NCBI RefSeq assembly: GCF_965196975.1
Contig: NZ_OZ239981.1
Location: 5,146,001 to 5,210,000 of the forward strand
DNA length: 64,000 bases
Reading direction: 5' to 3'
Origin: Endozoicomonas sp965196975
GTDB taxonomy: Bacteria; Pseudomonadota; Gammaproteobacteria; Pseudomonadales; Endozoicomonadaceae
Positions 1 through 8,414 of the stretch are shown in pieces (positions within the stretch are counted from its first letter, which is position 1; every line of letters begins with the position of its first letter). Under the pieces are notes generated by a model. That model had not been told where the DNA came from, did no database searches, and saw only the letters and a list, made by a program, of their open reading frames with translations. The position numbers and the translations under genes are program-made.

Positions 1-2
1 TG

Positions 3-1268
3 CCTTTCGTAGCCTATATGGCGGTAGTCGCCGCGGCGGGAGGTTATGCATATAAGCAACTGCCAAATTGGATACTTCGGTTAAATATTCCACGAGCCGA
101 TATTGGGGCTTTTAAATTTTCTCTAGGGTCAATTTTTGCTATTTTTTCTATAATTCCTACGATCGCTATAATTAGCCATGGGTATTATGTGGCATTCCCC
201 CCAGAGCTCCCGGAAGAGAATCTCATACTGGCCTACGGTGCAAAGAAATGGCTGCTGGATAAAAGGACTCAGTCGTACATAGAGGACGAGCTTTTCTATG
301 GCTTTTGGAGAAGCCCCAGTAGTGATGCTTTGTACAGACTACAGAAAAGTTTGGATAAAGCGTTAAGGCTACCATTTTATTCAAAAGAGCTGGGCTATGA
401 TGAAGGTAAAATCGATAAATACTTGCGAAATTATCCCAAAAATCTTTCTGAAAGATTGAAACTCTTTGCTCAAGCGGAATTAATTTATCAGCAGACAGAC
501 TCTGCTATTGCAGATAGCCATTACCCTGTTTACTTCCAAGGTGTCCCTGGCACTGGGAAAACTTATGCGGCGCAGAAGCTGGCTGAGGCGATGGGTACCA
601 ACCTTGCCGTTGTCACTTTGGATGGTGCCACAATAGAGGACATTATCGGCGCTCCCTTCGAAAGTGCTGAGGCCAAAGCTGGACGTCTCTTGGACGCAAT
701 TATTGCTCGTACTGATTCAAGTCTTGATCTCAACCATCATAATCAAATCCTGTTGATTGATGAATTTGATCGCTTATTTATCTCTGGCAATGAAAAAACC
801 AAGGATGTACTTTCATTCATGTTAAAGCTTCTTAATCCAGCAAATCGTTCTTTCCATAATCCTTATTTGAAAACAGACATTCGACTTCCGGACACTATTA
901 TTTTGGCGGGTAATCAGGATATTCACGAATTAAGTAGAGATGACTATGAGCTTCAAGCTATGGCTTCCAGGCTTGATAAGGTTGTATTTGAAGGGTTTGA
1001 TAAAGCAGCCAAGTGGGATATTGTGAGCAATATCATGATTCCTAACAAGGAAAGGCGGTTTCGATCTGCTGGGAAGCACTTTGCTGACTTTTCCCTTCCT
1101 AAGCAAGGCTATGATGAGATCTTTGCATTTATTGAAACAGATACAGACCCCGGGTTGCGTTCTCTTGAAAAGCACGTATCAAAGGTCTTTGAAAAATTTG
1201 TACAAGGGTCTGGACTCTTTAATATTAAACCAACAGGTGGACGAGTTCTTCGGCCTGTGGGAGCTTAG
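3..1268 (+). CDS. AAA+ family ATPase with N-terminal membrane segments (5' end probably outside the window)
   Basis: The first ATG is at 18, but the frame is open to the window edge and the upstream residues continue a hydrophobic stretch (FVAYMAVVAAAGGYAY), so the true start is probably outside the window. Numbering from that ATG, a second hydrophobic stretch follows at about residues 35-58. The AAA module has Walker A GVPGTGKT (about 174-181), Walker B ILLIDEFD (about 245-252), a sensor-1-like asparagine in ILAGNQDI and an arginine-bearing MASRLDKV segment. The natural TAG stop (1266-1268) sits one base before the IS982 target duplication, so the insertion did not shorten the gene. The layout suggests a membrane-anchored remodelling ATPase. 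I do not recognise the exact family or substrate. Confidence 0.7.
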   Translation, partial: PFVAYMAVVAAAGGYAYKQLPNWILRLNIPRADIGAFKFSLGSIFAIFSIIPTIAIISHGYYVAFPPELPEENLILAYGAKKWLLDKRTQSYIEDELFYGFWRSPSSDALYRLQKSLDKALRLPFYSKELGYDEGKIDKYLRNYPKNLSERLKLFAQAELIYQQTDSAIADSHYPVYFQGVPGTGKTYAAQKLAEAMGTNLAVVTLDGATIEDIIGAPFESAEAKAGRLLDAIIARTDSSLDLNHHNQILLIDEFDRLFISGNEKTKDVLSFMLKLLNPANRSFHNPYLKTDIRLPDTIILAGNQDIHELSRDDYELQAMASRLDKVVFEGFDKAAKWDIVSNIMIPNKERRFRSAGKHFADFSLPKQGYDEIFAFIETDTDPGLRSLEKHVSKVFEKFVQGSGLFNIKPTGGRVLRPVGA

Positions 1269-1313
1269 TATTATTACGCGATGTGCGACTTTGTCTGAAA
1301 CTATCTCAAATTA

Positions 1314-1483
1314 CTAGCCCGGATATTTCATAAACTGCCCCGAATCTCGGGCAGGACTTTGTCGCCCTAAGGGATTTTGTGAGGGAGTGCCGTACCGGGG
1401 AGTACGGTCGACCGAGCAAAACTCCCTTAGGGCGGCAAAGGACAAGCGAGAACGGGAGCACGTTTATGAAATATCCGGGCTAG
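1314..1483. mobile_element. MITE-like palindromic insert inside the IS982 left end
   Basis: A 22-bp perfect inverted repeat closes the element: 1314-1335 starts CTAGCCCGGATATTTCAT and 1462-1483 is its reverse complement. The interior is also largely self-complementary (GTCGCCCTAAGGGA near 1371 against TCCCTTAGGGCGGC near 1422) with a central CCGTAC/GTACGG hairpin. It has no coding capacity. CTAG at both ends fits a 4-bp target duplication of the YTAR type made by IS5-like transposases; because CTAG is itself palindromic this is suggestive only. Removing it restores an IS982 of about 1.08 kb. Confidence 0.75.
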
Positions 1484-1541
1484 CATGATGGTAAGTCCAA
1501 GTTGTATCTTCAAAATCACGCAATTATTTGCTTTCCGTTTT

Positions 1542-2432
1542 TTAATCTTCGGAAATAAGGTTCTCAAACTGTATTGCAGGACGACCAGCAATTATATTCA
1601 GATAAGAACCAATATTATGTGCCAGTAACTTCCGAGCGATACGTGATGTCATATGCCATCTATCTCGACAATGGCACTTTTCTATTTCAAAGCGCTCTGT
1701 CAATTGACCTATCACTGTTTCTATTCTCCGTCGTACCCGTAATACCAGCTTTACAAACGACTTCGGACGTTCATCTTGCATGTTTTTTCTCAGTGGCGTC
1801 TGAAGATCAATACCTAATTCCTGACAATCAGCTTTAAACTCAGGCCTTATATAGCCCTTATCGCCAAGCAAGAGGCCAGAAATGGTCTCGAGCATGTCAT
1901 AGGCTGCATCACGCTCATCTACGTTCGCTGCGGTCAGAGTAAAACCCACAGGAATCCCTCGTGCTTCAACCAGCAAATGCCCCTGAAAGCCATAGAACTT
2001 CTTGTCCTTGGAAGCGCAGTAACCATAACCAGCCTCAGCTTTAAAGATACGGCTCTGTGGTGCACGGGTTCTGACGACAACATCAATCGGAAAACCATCG
2101 ATTAAATGGATATCTGCATTATCTGCATGCATCATCTGGACTATACGAATTTGCAGTCGTTGTTTCACATGCCATAAGTTGGCGGCCTGTTTGACAAATG
2201 CCGAGCGTGAAGGAATGTCAGGAAACAGGTGTCGCCAGTGTCGGGTAAAATACTTCCAAATCTCAGTGTCCTTATGATGCCCAAGCCATTCACCGACAAC
2301 TTCCATGGTGATCGCTTCACTATCAGTGAGCTTTGGTGGAAACCCTCGAAGTCGCAGTGGTACAGGAAAAAGCTCTTTTACCAAATCGTCGATCAAGCAG
2401 TAGACTGTAGTGATAAACTCTTCAACGGGCAT
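1542..2432 (-). CDS. IS982-family transposase
   Basis: This 296-residue protein has the usual size and layout of IS982 transposases. Likely DDE residues are Asp in LIDGFPIDV (about residues 113-121), Asp in LLGDKGYI (about 188-195) and Glu in RRRIETVIGQL near the C-terminus. The reading frame is intact, so the enzyme may be active. The start at 2432 gives the standard N-terminus, and the gene fills most of the element between its inverted repeats. The MITE-like insert lies downstream of its stop and leaves the frame untouched. Confidence 0.9.
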   Translation of the reverse strand: MPVEEFITTVYCLIDDLVKELFPVPLRLRGFPPKLTDSEAITMEVVGEWLGHHKDTEIWKYFTRHWRHLFPDIPSRSAFVKQAANLWHVKQRLQIRIVQMMHADNADIHLIDGFPIDVVVRTRAPQSRIFKAEAGYGYCASKDKKFYGFQGHLLVEARGIPVGFTLTAANVDERDAAYDMLETISGLLLGDKGYIRPEFKADCQELGIDLQTPLRKNMQDERPKSFVKLVLRVRRRIETVIGQLTERFEIEKCHCRDRWHMTSRIARKLLAHNIGSYLNIIAGRPAIQFENLISED

Positions 2433-2552
2433 GACTGAAACCTTCTTTGCTTTCTACTGCTTTTAATAGCAGAAAGCAGGATCAGTCATGTCTCCTTATG
2501 CAAACCTAAAAGTCGCACATGGCGTTATTATTTGAACACATTATAATCTTTA

Positions 2553-2589
2553 AAAAAAAGGTTTGGTTTTTTGATCCAAACCTTTTTTT
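2553..2589. terminator. Bidirectional rho-independent terminator after hmuV
   Basis: A 14-bp perfect stem (AAAAAAAGGTTTGG at 2553-2566 and its complement at 2576-2589) surrounds a 9-base loop, with A and T tracts on opposite arms, so it can work in both directions. It lies 25 bp past the hmuV stop. Before the IS982 insertion it also lay just past the AAA ATPase gene. Confidence 0.85.
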
Positions 2590-2614
2590 GTATTCTGAAA
2601 TACCGCTATTTTTA

Positions 2615-3403
2615 TCAATGATTGACTACCAGCGGGCAGTGATAGGCAGGATGATCCGATACACTGACCTCAATATCAAACACCTGCCCAATGGTTTTTG
2701 GTGTCAGAACCTGATGAGGTGTTCCTTCCGCTGCCATCTTTCCATTCTTCAGGATCACAATCCGGTCAGAATATCGTGCTGCCAGATTCAGGTCATGCAT
2801 GATGACCATAACGCCAATACCCTGATCCGCTTCCTGCCGGGCCATTTTAAGGGTCAGCTGCTGATGGGCTGGATCCAGCGCCGACGTAGGTTCATCAAGT
2901 AACAGATAACGCTGACCATGAGGGCTTTCATCCCAGATCTGTGCCAGAACCCGTGCCATATGAACACGCTGGCGCTCACCACCGGACAGGGTGGTGTAAT
3001 GACGATCCTTAAGGTGTAAGCCATCAACTTTCTTAAGGGCTTCCCGGGTAATCATAAGATTTTCATCATGATGACTGGCGCAGGGAATTCGGCCAAGCAG
3101 CACCACTTCTTCCACGGTAAAGGGAAAACTCAATGAGGACGACTGTGGCAAAACACCGAGCATTAACGCTTGATGATTCAATGGCCAGTCATTCCGGCCA
3201 TTAAGCAGTACATCGCCACTGGATGGTTTTCTCTCGCCGCTGATGACTTTCATCAACGTACTTTTACCGGCACCGTTCGGACCAAGTACAGAAACCACTT
3301 CACCGGGCTTCAGGGTCAGGTTAATGTCCTGAAGCAGGCTCCTGCCTTCGATCTGAACCGAGACTCCCTGAACTTCCAGAGTATTTACTACTGCTCTTTC
3401 CAT
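2615..3403 (-). CDS. hmuV: Heme ABC transporter ATP-binding protein HmuV
   Basis: ATPase subunit that drives heme import through HmuU. Walker A GPNGAGKST, ABC signature LSGGERQR, Walker B LLLDEPTSALD and the switch histidine in VMHDLNLAARYSD are all present. The chosen ATG at 3403 lies one base after the hmuU TGA and begins MERAVVNTLEVQGVSV, which is the expected start of the ATP-binding fold. An upstream in-frame ATG at 3457 would add 18 residues inside hmuU and is unlikely. The resulting 262 residues are normal for HmuV. It is the last gene of the tonB-exbBD-hmuTUV unit, followed by a strong terminator. Confidence 0.93.
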   Translation of the reverse strand: MERAVVNTLEVQGVSVQIEGRSLLQDINLTLKPGEVVSVLGPNGAGKSTLMKVISGERKPSSGDVLLNGRNDWPLNHQALMLGVLPQSSSLSFPFTVEEVVLLGRIPCASHHDENLMITREALKKVDGLHLKDRHYTTLSGGERQRVHMARVLAQIWDESPHGQRYLLLDEPTSALDPAHQQLTLKMARQEADQGIGVMVIMHDLNLAARYSDRIVILKNGKMAAEGTPHQVLTPKTIGQVFDIEVSVSDHPAYHCPLVVNH

Positions 3404-3404
3404 A

Positions 3405-4451
3405 TCAGGCAATCCTTTTACGCTGCTGCCACAACAGTGACAGGAAGAAAGGGGCACCCATCAAGGCAGTGACAATACCAATGGGAAGTTCTGCAGGGGC
3501 GACAATGGTGCGGGAAATCATATCCGCTGCCAGTAACAGAATACCGCCCAGCATGGCTGAGGCTGGCAGAAGAATACGATGATCGGGGCCAACGGCTAAT
3601 CGGATCAGGTGCGGAACCACCAACCCTACAAAGCCAATAACACCACTGACGGAAACGGATACACCCACAGCCAGAGCGGTCAGGAAGATCAGTTTCAGTT
3701 TGACCTTCTGTACGTCAATGCCCAGATGACGGGCTTCAGACTCACCCAGCAGCAGCGCGTTTAGTACCAGGCCATAACGACCCAGGATCAGGATAACGGG
3801 GACTAATAACGTGGCACAGATGATGACCAGATCCCAGGTAGCACCACCAAGGCTGCCCATTTGCCAGAAGGTCAGGTTGCGGAGCATGGTGTCATCAGCG
3901 ATGTAGTTCAGCATGCCCATACCAGCACCGGCCAGGGCGTTGATAGCGACACCGGCCAGCAGCATGGTGGCAACAGAAGTACCATTGTTAGTGGTGCCCA
4001 CTTTATACACCAGCCATGTGGACAATACTCCACCTGCAAAGGCAAGAATGGATACGCTGTAGCTTTGAATCAGGGACGATGCACCAGCAAACAGCAGGCC
4101 ACCAAGAACGATAGCAATGCCTGCTCCCAGGGCCGCTCCCGTGGACACACCAATGATACTGGGGTCAGCCAGCGGGTTCCTGAACAAGCCCTGCATGGAG
4201 GCACCAGCCACGGCCAGCGAACCACCGACAATAAGGCCCAGCAGGGTTCTGGGTAAACGAATTGACTCAATAATCAGAGCTGACTGGCTGCTGATGGCGC
4301 TGTCAGATAAACCGAGCCGGTCAAGCAGTATGGTCAGAATATCGCCTGCGGGAATTGGAACAGCGCCAACTCCAATGGACACAATCACCACGACTGGCAG
4401 CAGGATTGCCAGTCCGGTTAACAGCAGTGCCCCCTGATGGTTACGACTCAT
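3405..4451 (-). CDS. hmuU: Heme ABC transporter permease HmuU (FecCD family)
   Basis: A 348-residue polytopic inner-membrane protein of the FecCD/BtuC family, with about ten hydrophobic segments. Family motifs include RLPRTLLGLIVGGSLAVAGA followed by MQGLFRNPLADPSIIGVSTG, the C-terminal GFVGLVVPHLIRLAVGPDHR coupling region and PAELPIGIVTALMGAPFFL. It overlaps hmuT by 11 bp upstream and is separated from hmuV by one base, so the three transporter genes are probably translationally coupled. The heme assignment rests on the neighbouring HmuT-type binding protein and TonB system rather than on the permease itself. Confidence 0.93.
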   Translation of the reverse strand: MSRNHQGALLLTGLAILLPVVVIVSIGVGAVPIPAGDILTILLDRLGLSDSAISSQSALIIESIRLPRTLLGLIVGGSLAVAGASMQGLFRNPLADPSIIGVSTGAALGAGIAIVLGGLLFAGASSLIQSYSVSILAFAGGVLSTWLVYKVGTTNNGTSVATMLLAGVAINALAGAGMGMLNYIADDTMLRNLTFWQMGSLGGATWDLVIICATLLVPVILILGRYGLVLNALLLGESEARHLGIDVQKVKLKLIFLTALAVGVSVSVSGVIGFVGLVVPHLIRLAVGPDHRILLPASAMLGGILLLAADMISRTIVAPAELPIGIVTALMGAPFFLSLLWQQRKRIA

Positions 4452-5358
4452 TGGAGGATGGATTACCTTGGTCTAAGTAAAAAGATTTTGCCAGAGACAA
4501 TGCAACGTCTCCTGTTCTTGGGCCGAGACCGCCCAGTAGCATATTACCATCAATGGCAACCACCCGGCCGCTTTTACCCGCAGGCGTCTGCTTCAGGATA
4601 GGCATCTGCTCCAGCAGTGTTTCCGGAGTCATATTCGGGTTACTGGTGGACCCTGGGAAAATGATCACCTCGGGTGCCAGCAACAGCATGGCTTCATTGG
4701 AAAGCGCCTTATACCCTTTGAACTGCTCTGCAGCAGGGTTGTATCCACCGGCCAGACCAATCATGGCATTAGCCGCAGTCCCCGTGCCTGCGATGGTTGG
4801 AGAGCGTCCGCCCATGGCCAACACAAAAAGAACCGGTACTTTCTTCTCATACTTCTTCTCATAAGAAGCGGCCAGCGCTTTGGCTTCGTCCAGAGAGTCT
4901 TCAATGTCCTCCCACAATGCATTGCCCTGTTGCTCTTTACCAAGAATGCTTGCCAGAGACTTGATCTGGTTTTCAATACTTTCAGCGGTATGCTTCAGGG
5001 GCAGGGCTTCTACCTCAACACCAGCGCTTTCCAGTTGAGCCAGGGTTGAAGGTGGTCCCATGTCTTCCGTACCAATCAGCATGGTGGGCTCAAGCGCCAG
5101 AATTCCCTCAGCAGACAGCTGTTTATGATAGCCGAGTCTTGGCAGCTGGTTGACTTGCGTTGGCCAGGTGCTGGTCTGGTCAACGGCGATTACCTGATCG
5201 CCAGCACCCAGTGCGTAGATAATCTCGGTAACTCCGTTACCGGCAGAAACAATACGCTGATTGTCGTGTGAATTATGAGCTAGTGCAGTGTTGGCGCCCA
5301 TGGCTGCAGAAACAGCCATAACGGTGGATAGAAACAGTGGTTTAAACGTTTTCTTCAT
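4441..5358 (-). CDS. hmuT: Periplasmic heme-binding protein HmuT
   Basis: Substrate-binding protein that receives heme from the outer-membrane receptor and delivers it to HmuUV. The 305 residues start with a Sec signal peptide (MKKTFKPLFLSTVMAVSAAM, probable cleavage after ANTALA). The mature part shows the HmuT-like pattern IVSAGNGVTEIIYALGAGDQ, then LPRLGYHKQLSAEGILALEP, where the tyrosine of the GYHKQLSAEG segment is the family's usual heme ligand. The gene starts at the ATG that overlaps the exbD stop by 4 bp and its 3' end overlaps hmuU, consistent with one transcript. Confidence 0.92.
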   Translation of the reverse strand: MKKTFKPLFLSTVMAVSAAMGANTALAHNSHDNQRIVSAGNGVTEIIYALGAGDQVIAVDQTSTWPTQVNQLPRLGYHKQLSAEGILALEPTMLIGTEDMGPPSTLAQLESAGVEVEALPLKHTAESIENQIKSLASILGKEQQGNALWEDIEDSLDEAKALAASYEKKYEKKVPVLFVLAMGGRSPTIAGTGTAANAMIGLAGGYNPAAEQFKGYKALSNEAMLLLAPEVIIFPGSTSNPNMTPETLLEQMPILKQTPAGKSGRVVAIDGNMLLGGLGPRTGDVALSLAKSFYLDQGNPSSNES

Positions 5359-5795
5359 GAGTCGCCTTTTCCATTTTCTTGTTCCATCAACACTTGCGCA
5401 GCCTCAATCTTGTGCTGGCTCAAAAACATCATCAGCTTAACCAGGTTGCCCAGAGGGGCATCTTTATCACCGGCAATCAGTACTGTGGTGTCGGGAGCTT
5501 CTTTGACCTTTTTCAGTAGCGACGTAGCAAATACTTCCCACTGATCGAACTTCTGTTCGCCAATAGCCCAGGGCTCGCCTTGTTCCAGAATACTGACGGT
5601 CAGTGTCTTTGGCGCCGTGGTTAACGGGACTTCCTGCTGGGTCGCCTGAGGCAGTTCCACCGGCAGGCTCAGTGTCTGTACATTGGCTGTGAACAGCAGA
5701 AACACCATGACGATAAACACTACATCCAACAGCGGCGTCAGATCCGCCATGGAGAGTGATGCACTGGTTTCATCAATATCGTTGATGCGAATCAT
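5355..5795 (-). CDS. exbD: Energy-transducing protein ExbD
   Basis: A 146-residue protein with a single N-terminal membrane helix preceded by MADLTPLLDVVFIVMVFLLF, which contains the conserved intramembrane Asp of ExbD/TolR used in proton translocation. The rest is periplasmic. It overlaps exbB (4 bp) and hmuT (4 bp) with the ATGA arrangement, so stoichiometry is likely set by translational coupling. With ExbB and TonB it energises the heme receptors encoded to the right. Confidence 0.92.
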   Translation of the reverse strand: MIRINDIDETSASLSMADLTPLLDVVFIVMVFLLFTANVQTLSLPVELPQATQQEVPLTTAPKTLTVSILEQGEPWAIGEQKFDQWEVFATSLLKKVKEAPDTTVLIAGDKDAPLGNLVKLMMFLSQHKIEAAQVLMEQENGKGDS

Positions 5796-6550
5796 GCCGC
5801 TACCGCTCCGGCATCGATGATTTCAGGGTGGCCAGTTTGTGAGCTGGCACTATCCTTTTTTACCGTAAAACCTTTAACCGTAGATGCTGAAGGTGTGGTT
5901 GCTAAACCATCGTCGTCCATGGTCAGACCTTCCAGAAGCAGGTTGGTGTGATTCAGTGCAAACTCCAGCTTAGAAAGATAATGGTTGGCCCAGACACCAA
6001 AGCCGTGTGCAGCGGCCAGGGCTGGAATCGCAATAATCAGACCGAATGCGGTTGTGAACATCGCCTGCCAGAGGCCAGCGGCCAGAATGTCTGGAGTCAC
6101 TGGACCGGCAGCGGCAGCAATATCACGGAACATATCGATCATGCCCAATACGGTACCCAGCAGACCCAGCATTGGGGCAAGCACACCAATCAGCATCAGC
6201 GGCTTCAGCCAGGCATTCAGGCTGCGCTTCTGTTTGAGCAGCCAAAGACCGGCAACTTCTTCACGCACCGACTTTTCACAGGTGTTGTGACTGAGCAGGA
6301 CTGCGACACCCTGACGAATGCCTTTGCCTTTGCAGAGGTTCTGGCACAGGTTGCTCTTGCTTTCAGCGTGCTTTTCGCAGCCACAGCATTGACGGACTTC
6401 ATTAAACAGCTCTGTCAGTCCCTTGCGATTCATTGAAGGCAGCAGGGCATAGGTCACCAGCCGCTCAAGAATCATGGCCAGTCCAAGGCAAGAGGTGATC
6501 AGTAATGGCCAGGCCATGATCCCCAGTGATGCAAGATGTTCTGTCAACAT
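5792..6550 (-). CDS. exbB: Energy-transducing protein ExbB (MotA/TolQ/ExbB family)
   Basis: A 252-residue proton-channel component. An N-terminal membrane helix (IMAWPLLITSCLGLAMILER) is followed by a cytoplasmic loop and the conserved pair LIGVLAPMLGLLGTVLGMIDMF and GLWQAMFTTAFGLIIAIPALA that define the family. The cytoplasmic loop at about residues 53-71 carries an unusual cysteine cluster (CCGC, then two more Cys in SNLCQNLCKGKG) not seen in the textbook ExbB. The C-terminal 30 residues are polar. It lies between tonB and exbD in the same operon. Confidence 0.9.
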   Translation of the reverse strand: MLTEHLASLGIMAWPLLITSCLGLAMILERLVTYALLPSMNRKGLTELFNEVRQCCGCEKHAESKSNLCQNLCKGKGIRQGVAVLLSHNTCEKSVREEVAGLWLLKQKRSLNAWLKPLMLIGVLAPMLGLLGTVLGMIDMFRDIAAAAGPVTPDILAAGLWQAMFTTAFGLIIAIPALAAAHGFGVWANHYLSKLEFALNHTNLLLEGLTMDDDGLATTPSASTVKGFTVKKDSASSQTGHPEIIDAGAVAA

Positions 6551-6595
6551 GGCGTTACCTGCTAAGTATCTGACGTCTATAAATGGTTAGCTGAA

Positions 6596-7294
6596 TCAAC
6601 TGATTTCAAATGCGACGGGGATATGCACCCGGGATTTCACAAATTGGCTATTACGTTGCTCTGGTTTGAATGACCAGCGCTTAACGGCATCAATGGCTGC
6701 CTTATCCAGAACGGGGTAACCGGACGACTCAAGAATGTCGATGGTGAGCGGAAAACCACGTTCATCAACAATCACATCCAGCATAACCACGCCCTGCTGA
6801 TTTCTCCGCTGAGCCAGTTTTGGATAACGAGGCTCAACCCAGTCACGGATTTCTGGCTCAGTCACCATCACGGGTTCATTGCTCAGACCTGGAGACTGGC
6901 TCTTTTCCGTAACGGTTTTCTCCATTACTGGCTCTGCAGGCTCAGTCACTTCAGGTTGTTTCTTCTCAATCGGCTTGGGCTTTTCAACCGCTTTTTTTGG
7001 TTTTTTCTTTACAGGCTCAGGTTTGGGTTCTTTCTTTTTAAGAACAGGCTTGGCCTTCTCTATCGGCTTCTGAACGACCTTTGGTTCAGGCTCAGGCTTG
7101 GGTTCTTCTTTAACAACCGGCTCTTCGATCGGTGGTTTAGGTTGACTGACGGTAGAAAAACTCAGGGAAACCGGTGCCTGGATAGAACCCATGTGGATGG
7201 TTCTGGGCTCAGATTCCTGGTGATCCAGCGCAACCACGACGGCCACGTGGGTCGCAATGGAGATCAGCAATGTGAATAAGGCTTTTTTAGGCAT
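6596..7294 (-). CDS. tonB: TonB energy-transducing protein
   Basis: A 232-residue protein with an N-terminal anchor (ALFTLLISIATHVAVVVAL), a long Pro/Lys/Glu-rich spacer (about residues 50-125, with many PKPEP and KKPK units) and a C-terminal TonB domain (EPRYPKLAQRRNQQGVVMLD through AIDAVKRWSFKPEQ). It is the first gene of the heme uptake unit and is divergent from the DCC-family gene. A Fur box lies 81-100 bp upstream of its start, so it is probably repressed under iron sufficiency. Confidence 0.93.
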   Translation of the reverse strand: MPKKALFTLLISIATHVAVVVALDHQESEPRTIHMGSIQAPVSLSFSTVSQPKPPIEEPVVKEEPKPEPEPKVVQKPIEKAKPVLKKKEPKPEPVKKKPKKAVEKPKPIEKKQPEVTEPAEPVMEKTVTEKSQSPGLSNEPVMVTEPEIRDWVEPRYPKLAQRRNQQGVVMLDVIVDERGFPLTIDILESSGYPVLDKAAIDAVKRWSFKPEQRNSQFVKSRVHIPVAFEIS

Positions 7295-7374
7295 GACCAG
7301 GAACAGTAATAGTGTTAATCGACCTAATAACAGGAGCGTAGGTTACTCGAAGCATAAAATGTGTTCAATAACCT

Positions 7375-7394
7375 AAATGATAATAATTCGCATT
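7375..7394. promoter_or_regulatory. Fur box upstream of tonB
   Basis: The sequence aaatgataataattcgcatt matches the Fur consensus GATAATGATAATCATTATC well and is nearly the same as the boxes at 8105-8124 and 10661-10680. It sits between divergent tonB and the DCC-family gene and may control both. Confidence 0.75.
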
Positions 7395-7456
7395 ATTTGT
7401 GCTAATTAGTAATATCCGTTGATTATTTGATCTAGAGCACTATCTGGGCCGTAAAA

Positions 7457-7933
7457 ATGCCAAAAAAATGTCTATTTAAGACCCTTAAACATCTAAGAAA
7501 TCATTCAATTTCGGTGGTCACAGTTATGGTACTAAAAAGAAAAGAAATCTCACTGCCAGTTACGTTGTTCTACGATGGGGAGTGTCCTCTGTGCATGCGT
7601 GAAATTGATCACCTGTCCAAAAAGAACAGAAAAGGACTCCTAAAGCTGATTGATATCAGACAGGATGGTTTTCAGGAAAAATATCCGGAATTTGACGTAG
7701 TAGAGCTGGATCGGTTTATTCATGCGAAATTGGCCGATGGTCGTGTAGTTAAAGGTGTTGATGCCACGCTGGCTGCCTGGGAAGCCGTCGGTATGGGCTG
7801 TTTTGTTGCTCCTCTGCGCTGGCCGGGTGTCGCCTGTATTGCCGACTTTGGCTATTCATTGTTTGCGAAAAACCGTCACGGTCTATCTCGCCGCTTAGGG
7901 CCGATTCTGGGTAAAAATGAGTGTAAAAAATAA
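7457..7933 (+). CDS. DCC-family (DUF393) thiol-disulfide oxidoreductase-like protein
   Basis: The hallmark motif LFYDGECPLCMREI (DxxCxxC) is present, followed by the family's ADGRVVKGVDATLAAWEAVG segment and a C-terminal RLGP region. Family members are about 120-140 residues. An internal ATG at 7526 gives 135 residues starting MVLKRKEISLPVTLFYDGE and may be the true start; neither start has a convincing Shine-Dalgarno sequence. The biochemical role of the family is poorly defined. Its position beside the Fur box of tonB suggests iron-linked expression, which is an inference. Confidence 0.8.
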   Translation: MPKKCLFKTLKHLRNHSISVVTVMVLKRKEISLPVTLFYDGECPLCMREIDHLSKKNRKGLLKLIDIRQDGFQEKYPEFDVVELDRFIHAKLADGRVVKGVDATLAAWEAVGMGCFVAPLRWPGVACIADFGYSLFAKNRHGLSRRLGPILGKNECKK

Positions 7934-8104
7934 AAATTATTCGTCGTGTAAAAAATCAATGCTGGCTATCAAACTTCTAAATCTCTGAACTATAGCGCCT
8001 GTGAACCCACTCCCCCTGATGAACAAACGATAGCCTAACTCCCTGAACCCTTAATCTTTTTTGCCGTCGTTTTCCTTTCATTGTGTAAATATTTATACAA
8101 AGCT

Positions 8105-8124
8105 AAATGATAATGATTTGCATT
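8105..8124. promoter_or_regulatory. Fur box upstream of the intact heme receptor
   Basis: aaatgataatgatttgcatt, identical over 20 bp to the site at 10661-10680 that precedes the broken paralogous receptor. It matches the Fur consensus. Confidence 0.78.
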
Positions 8125-8213
8125 AAATATAAATAGGCAATATGATGGCGCCCACTACTGCTTCGGAACCCTCATTACCGAAGCGTAAAAATAAAAAAAC
8201 AGACAGGGTTGTT

Positions 8214-8373
8214 ATACCAATTGCATTTTCTAAATCCCTATTGCGCTGTTGATCCGGGCAGAAATGCTACGTTAAAGCTCCTTGCCATAGCTTCGGCTAT
8301 GACTCGTCACTTTGCCTTGCCTTTCTACCCGGATCACCATGCTCACAACGGGTTTAGAAAATTTAATTGGTAT
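8214..8373. repeat. MITE-like imperfect palindrome in the receptor 5' leader
   Basis: The ends form an inverted repeat of about 28 bp: 8214-8241 begins ATACCAATTGCATTTTCTAA, and 8346-8373 ends AGAAAATTTAATTGGTAT. The inner arms are also partly complementary (GATCCGGGCAGAAA against TTTCTACCCGGATC). It has no coding capacity. It would form a long hairpin in the transcript between the Fur box and the receptor start. Confidence 0.65.
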
Positions 8374-8414
8374 TTCCCGCTTGCTGATAACACTAACACT
8401 GGTACAGAAAAACA

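Larger units (their letters stand above)
1276..2525 (-). mobile_element. IS982-family insertion sequence with 7-bp target duplication
   Basis: Terminal inverted repeats begin with AC and match at 16 of 17 positions: ACGCGATGTGCGACTTT at 1276-1292 against the reverse complement of 2509-2525. The 7-bp direct repeat TATTATT flanks the element at 1269-1275 and 2526-2532, which fixes the ends. The single transposase gene lies on the minus strand. At 1250 bp the element is longer than a typical IS982 of about 1 kb. The excess is explained by a 170-bp palindromic insert at 1314-1483. It landed between the AAA ATPase stop codon and the hairpin terminator at 2553-2589, so it broke no gene. Confidence 0.9.
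7934..8414. other. Intergenic leader of the heme receptor gene
   Basis: These 481 bp hold the Fur box at 8105-8124, a small hairpin near 8160-8185 (GCTTCGG/CCGAAGC) and a 160-bp palindromic insert at 8214-8373 between the Fur box and the receptor start codon. I see no gene in it. Confidence 0.7.

Noticed and set aside
1266..1280. AAA ATPase truncated by IS982
   Set aside because: The TAG stop lies immediately before the target duplication, so the gene end is native.
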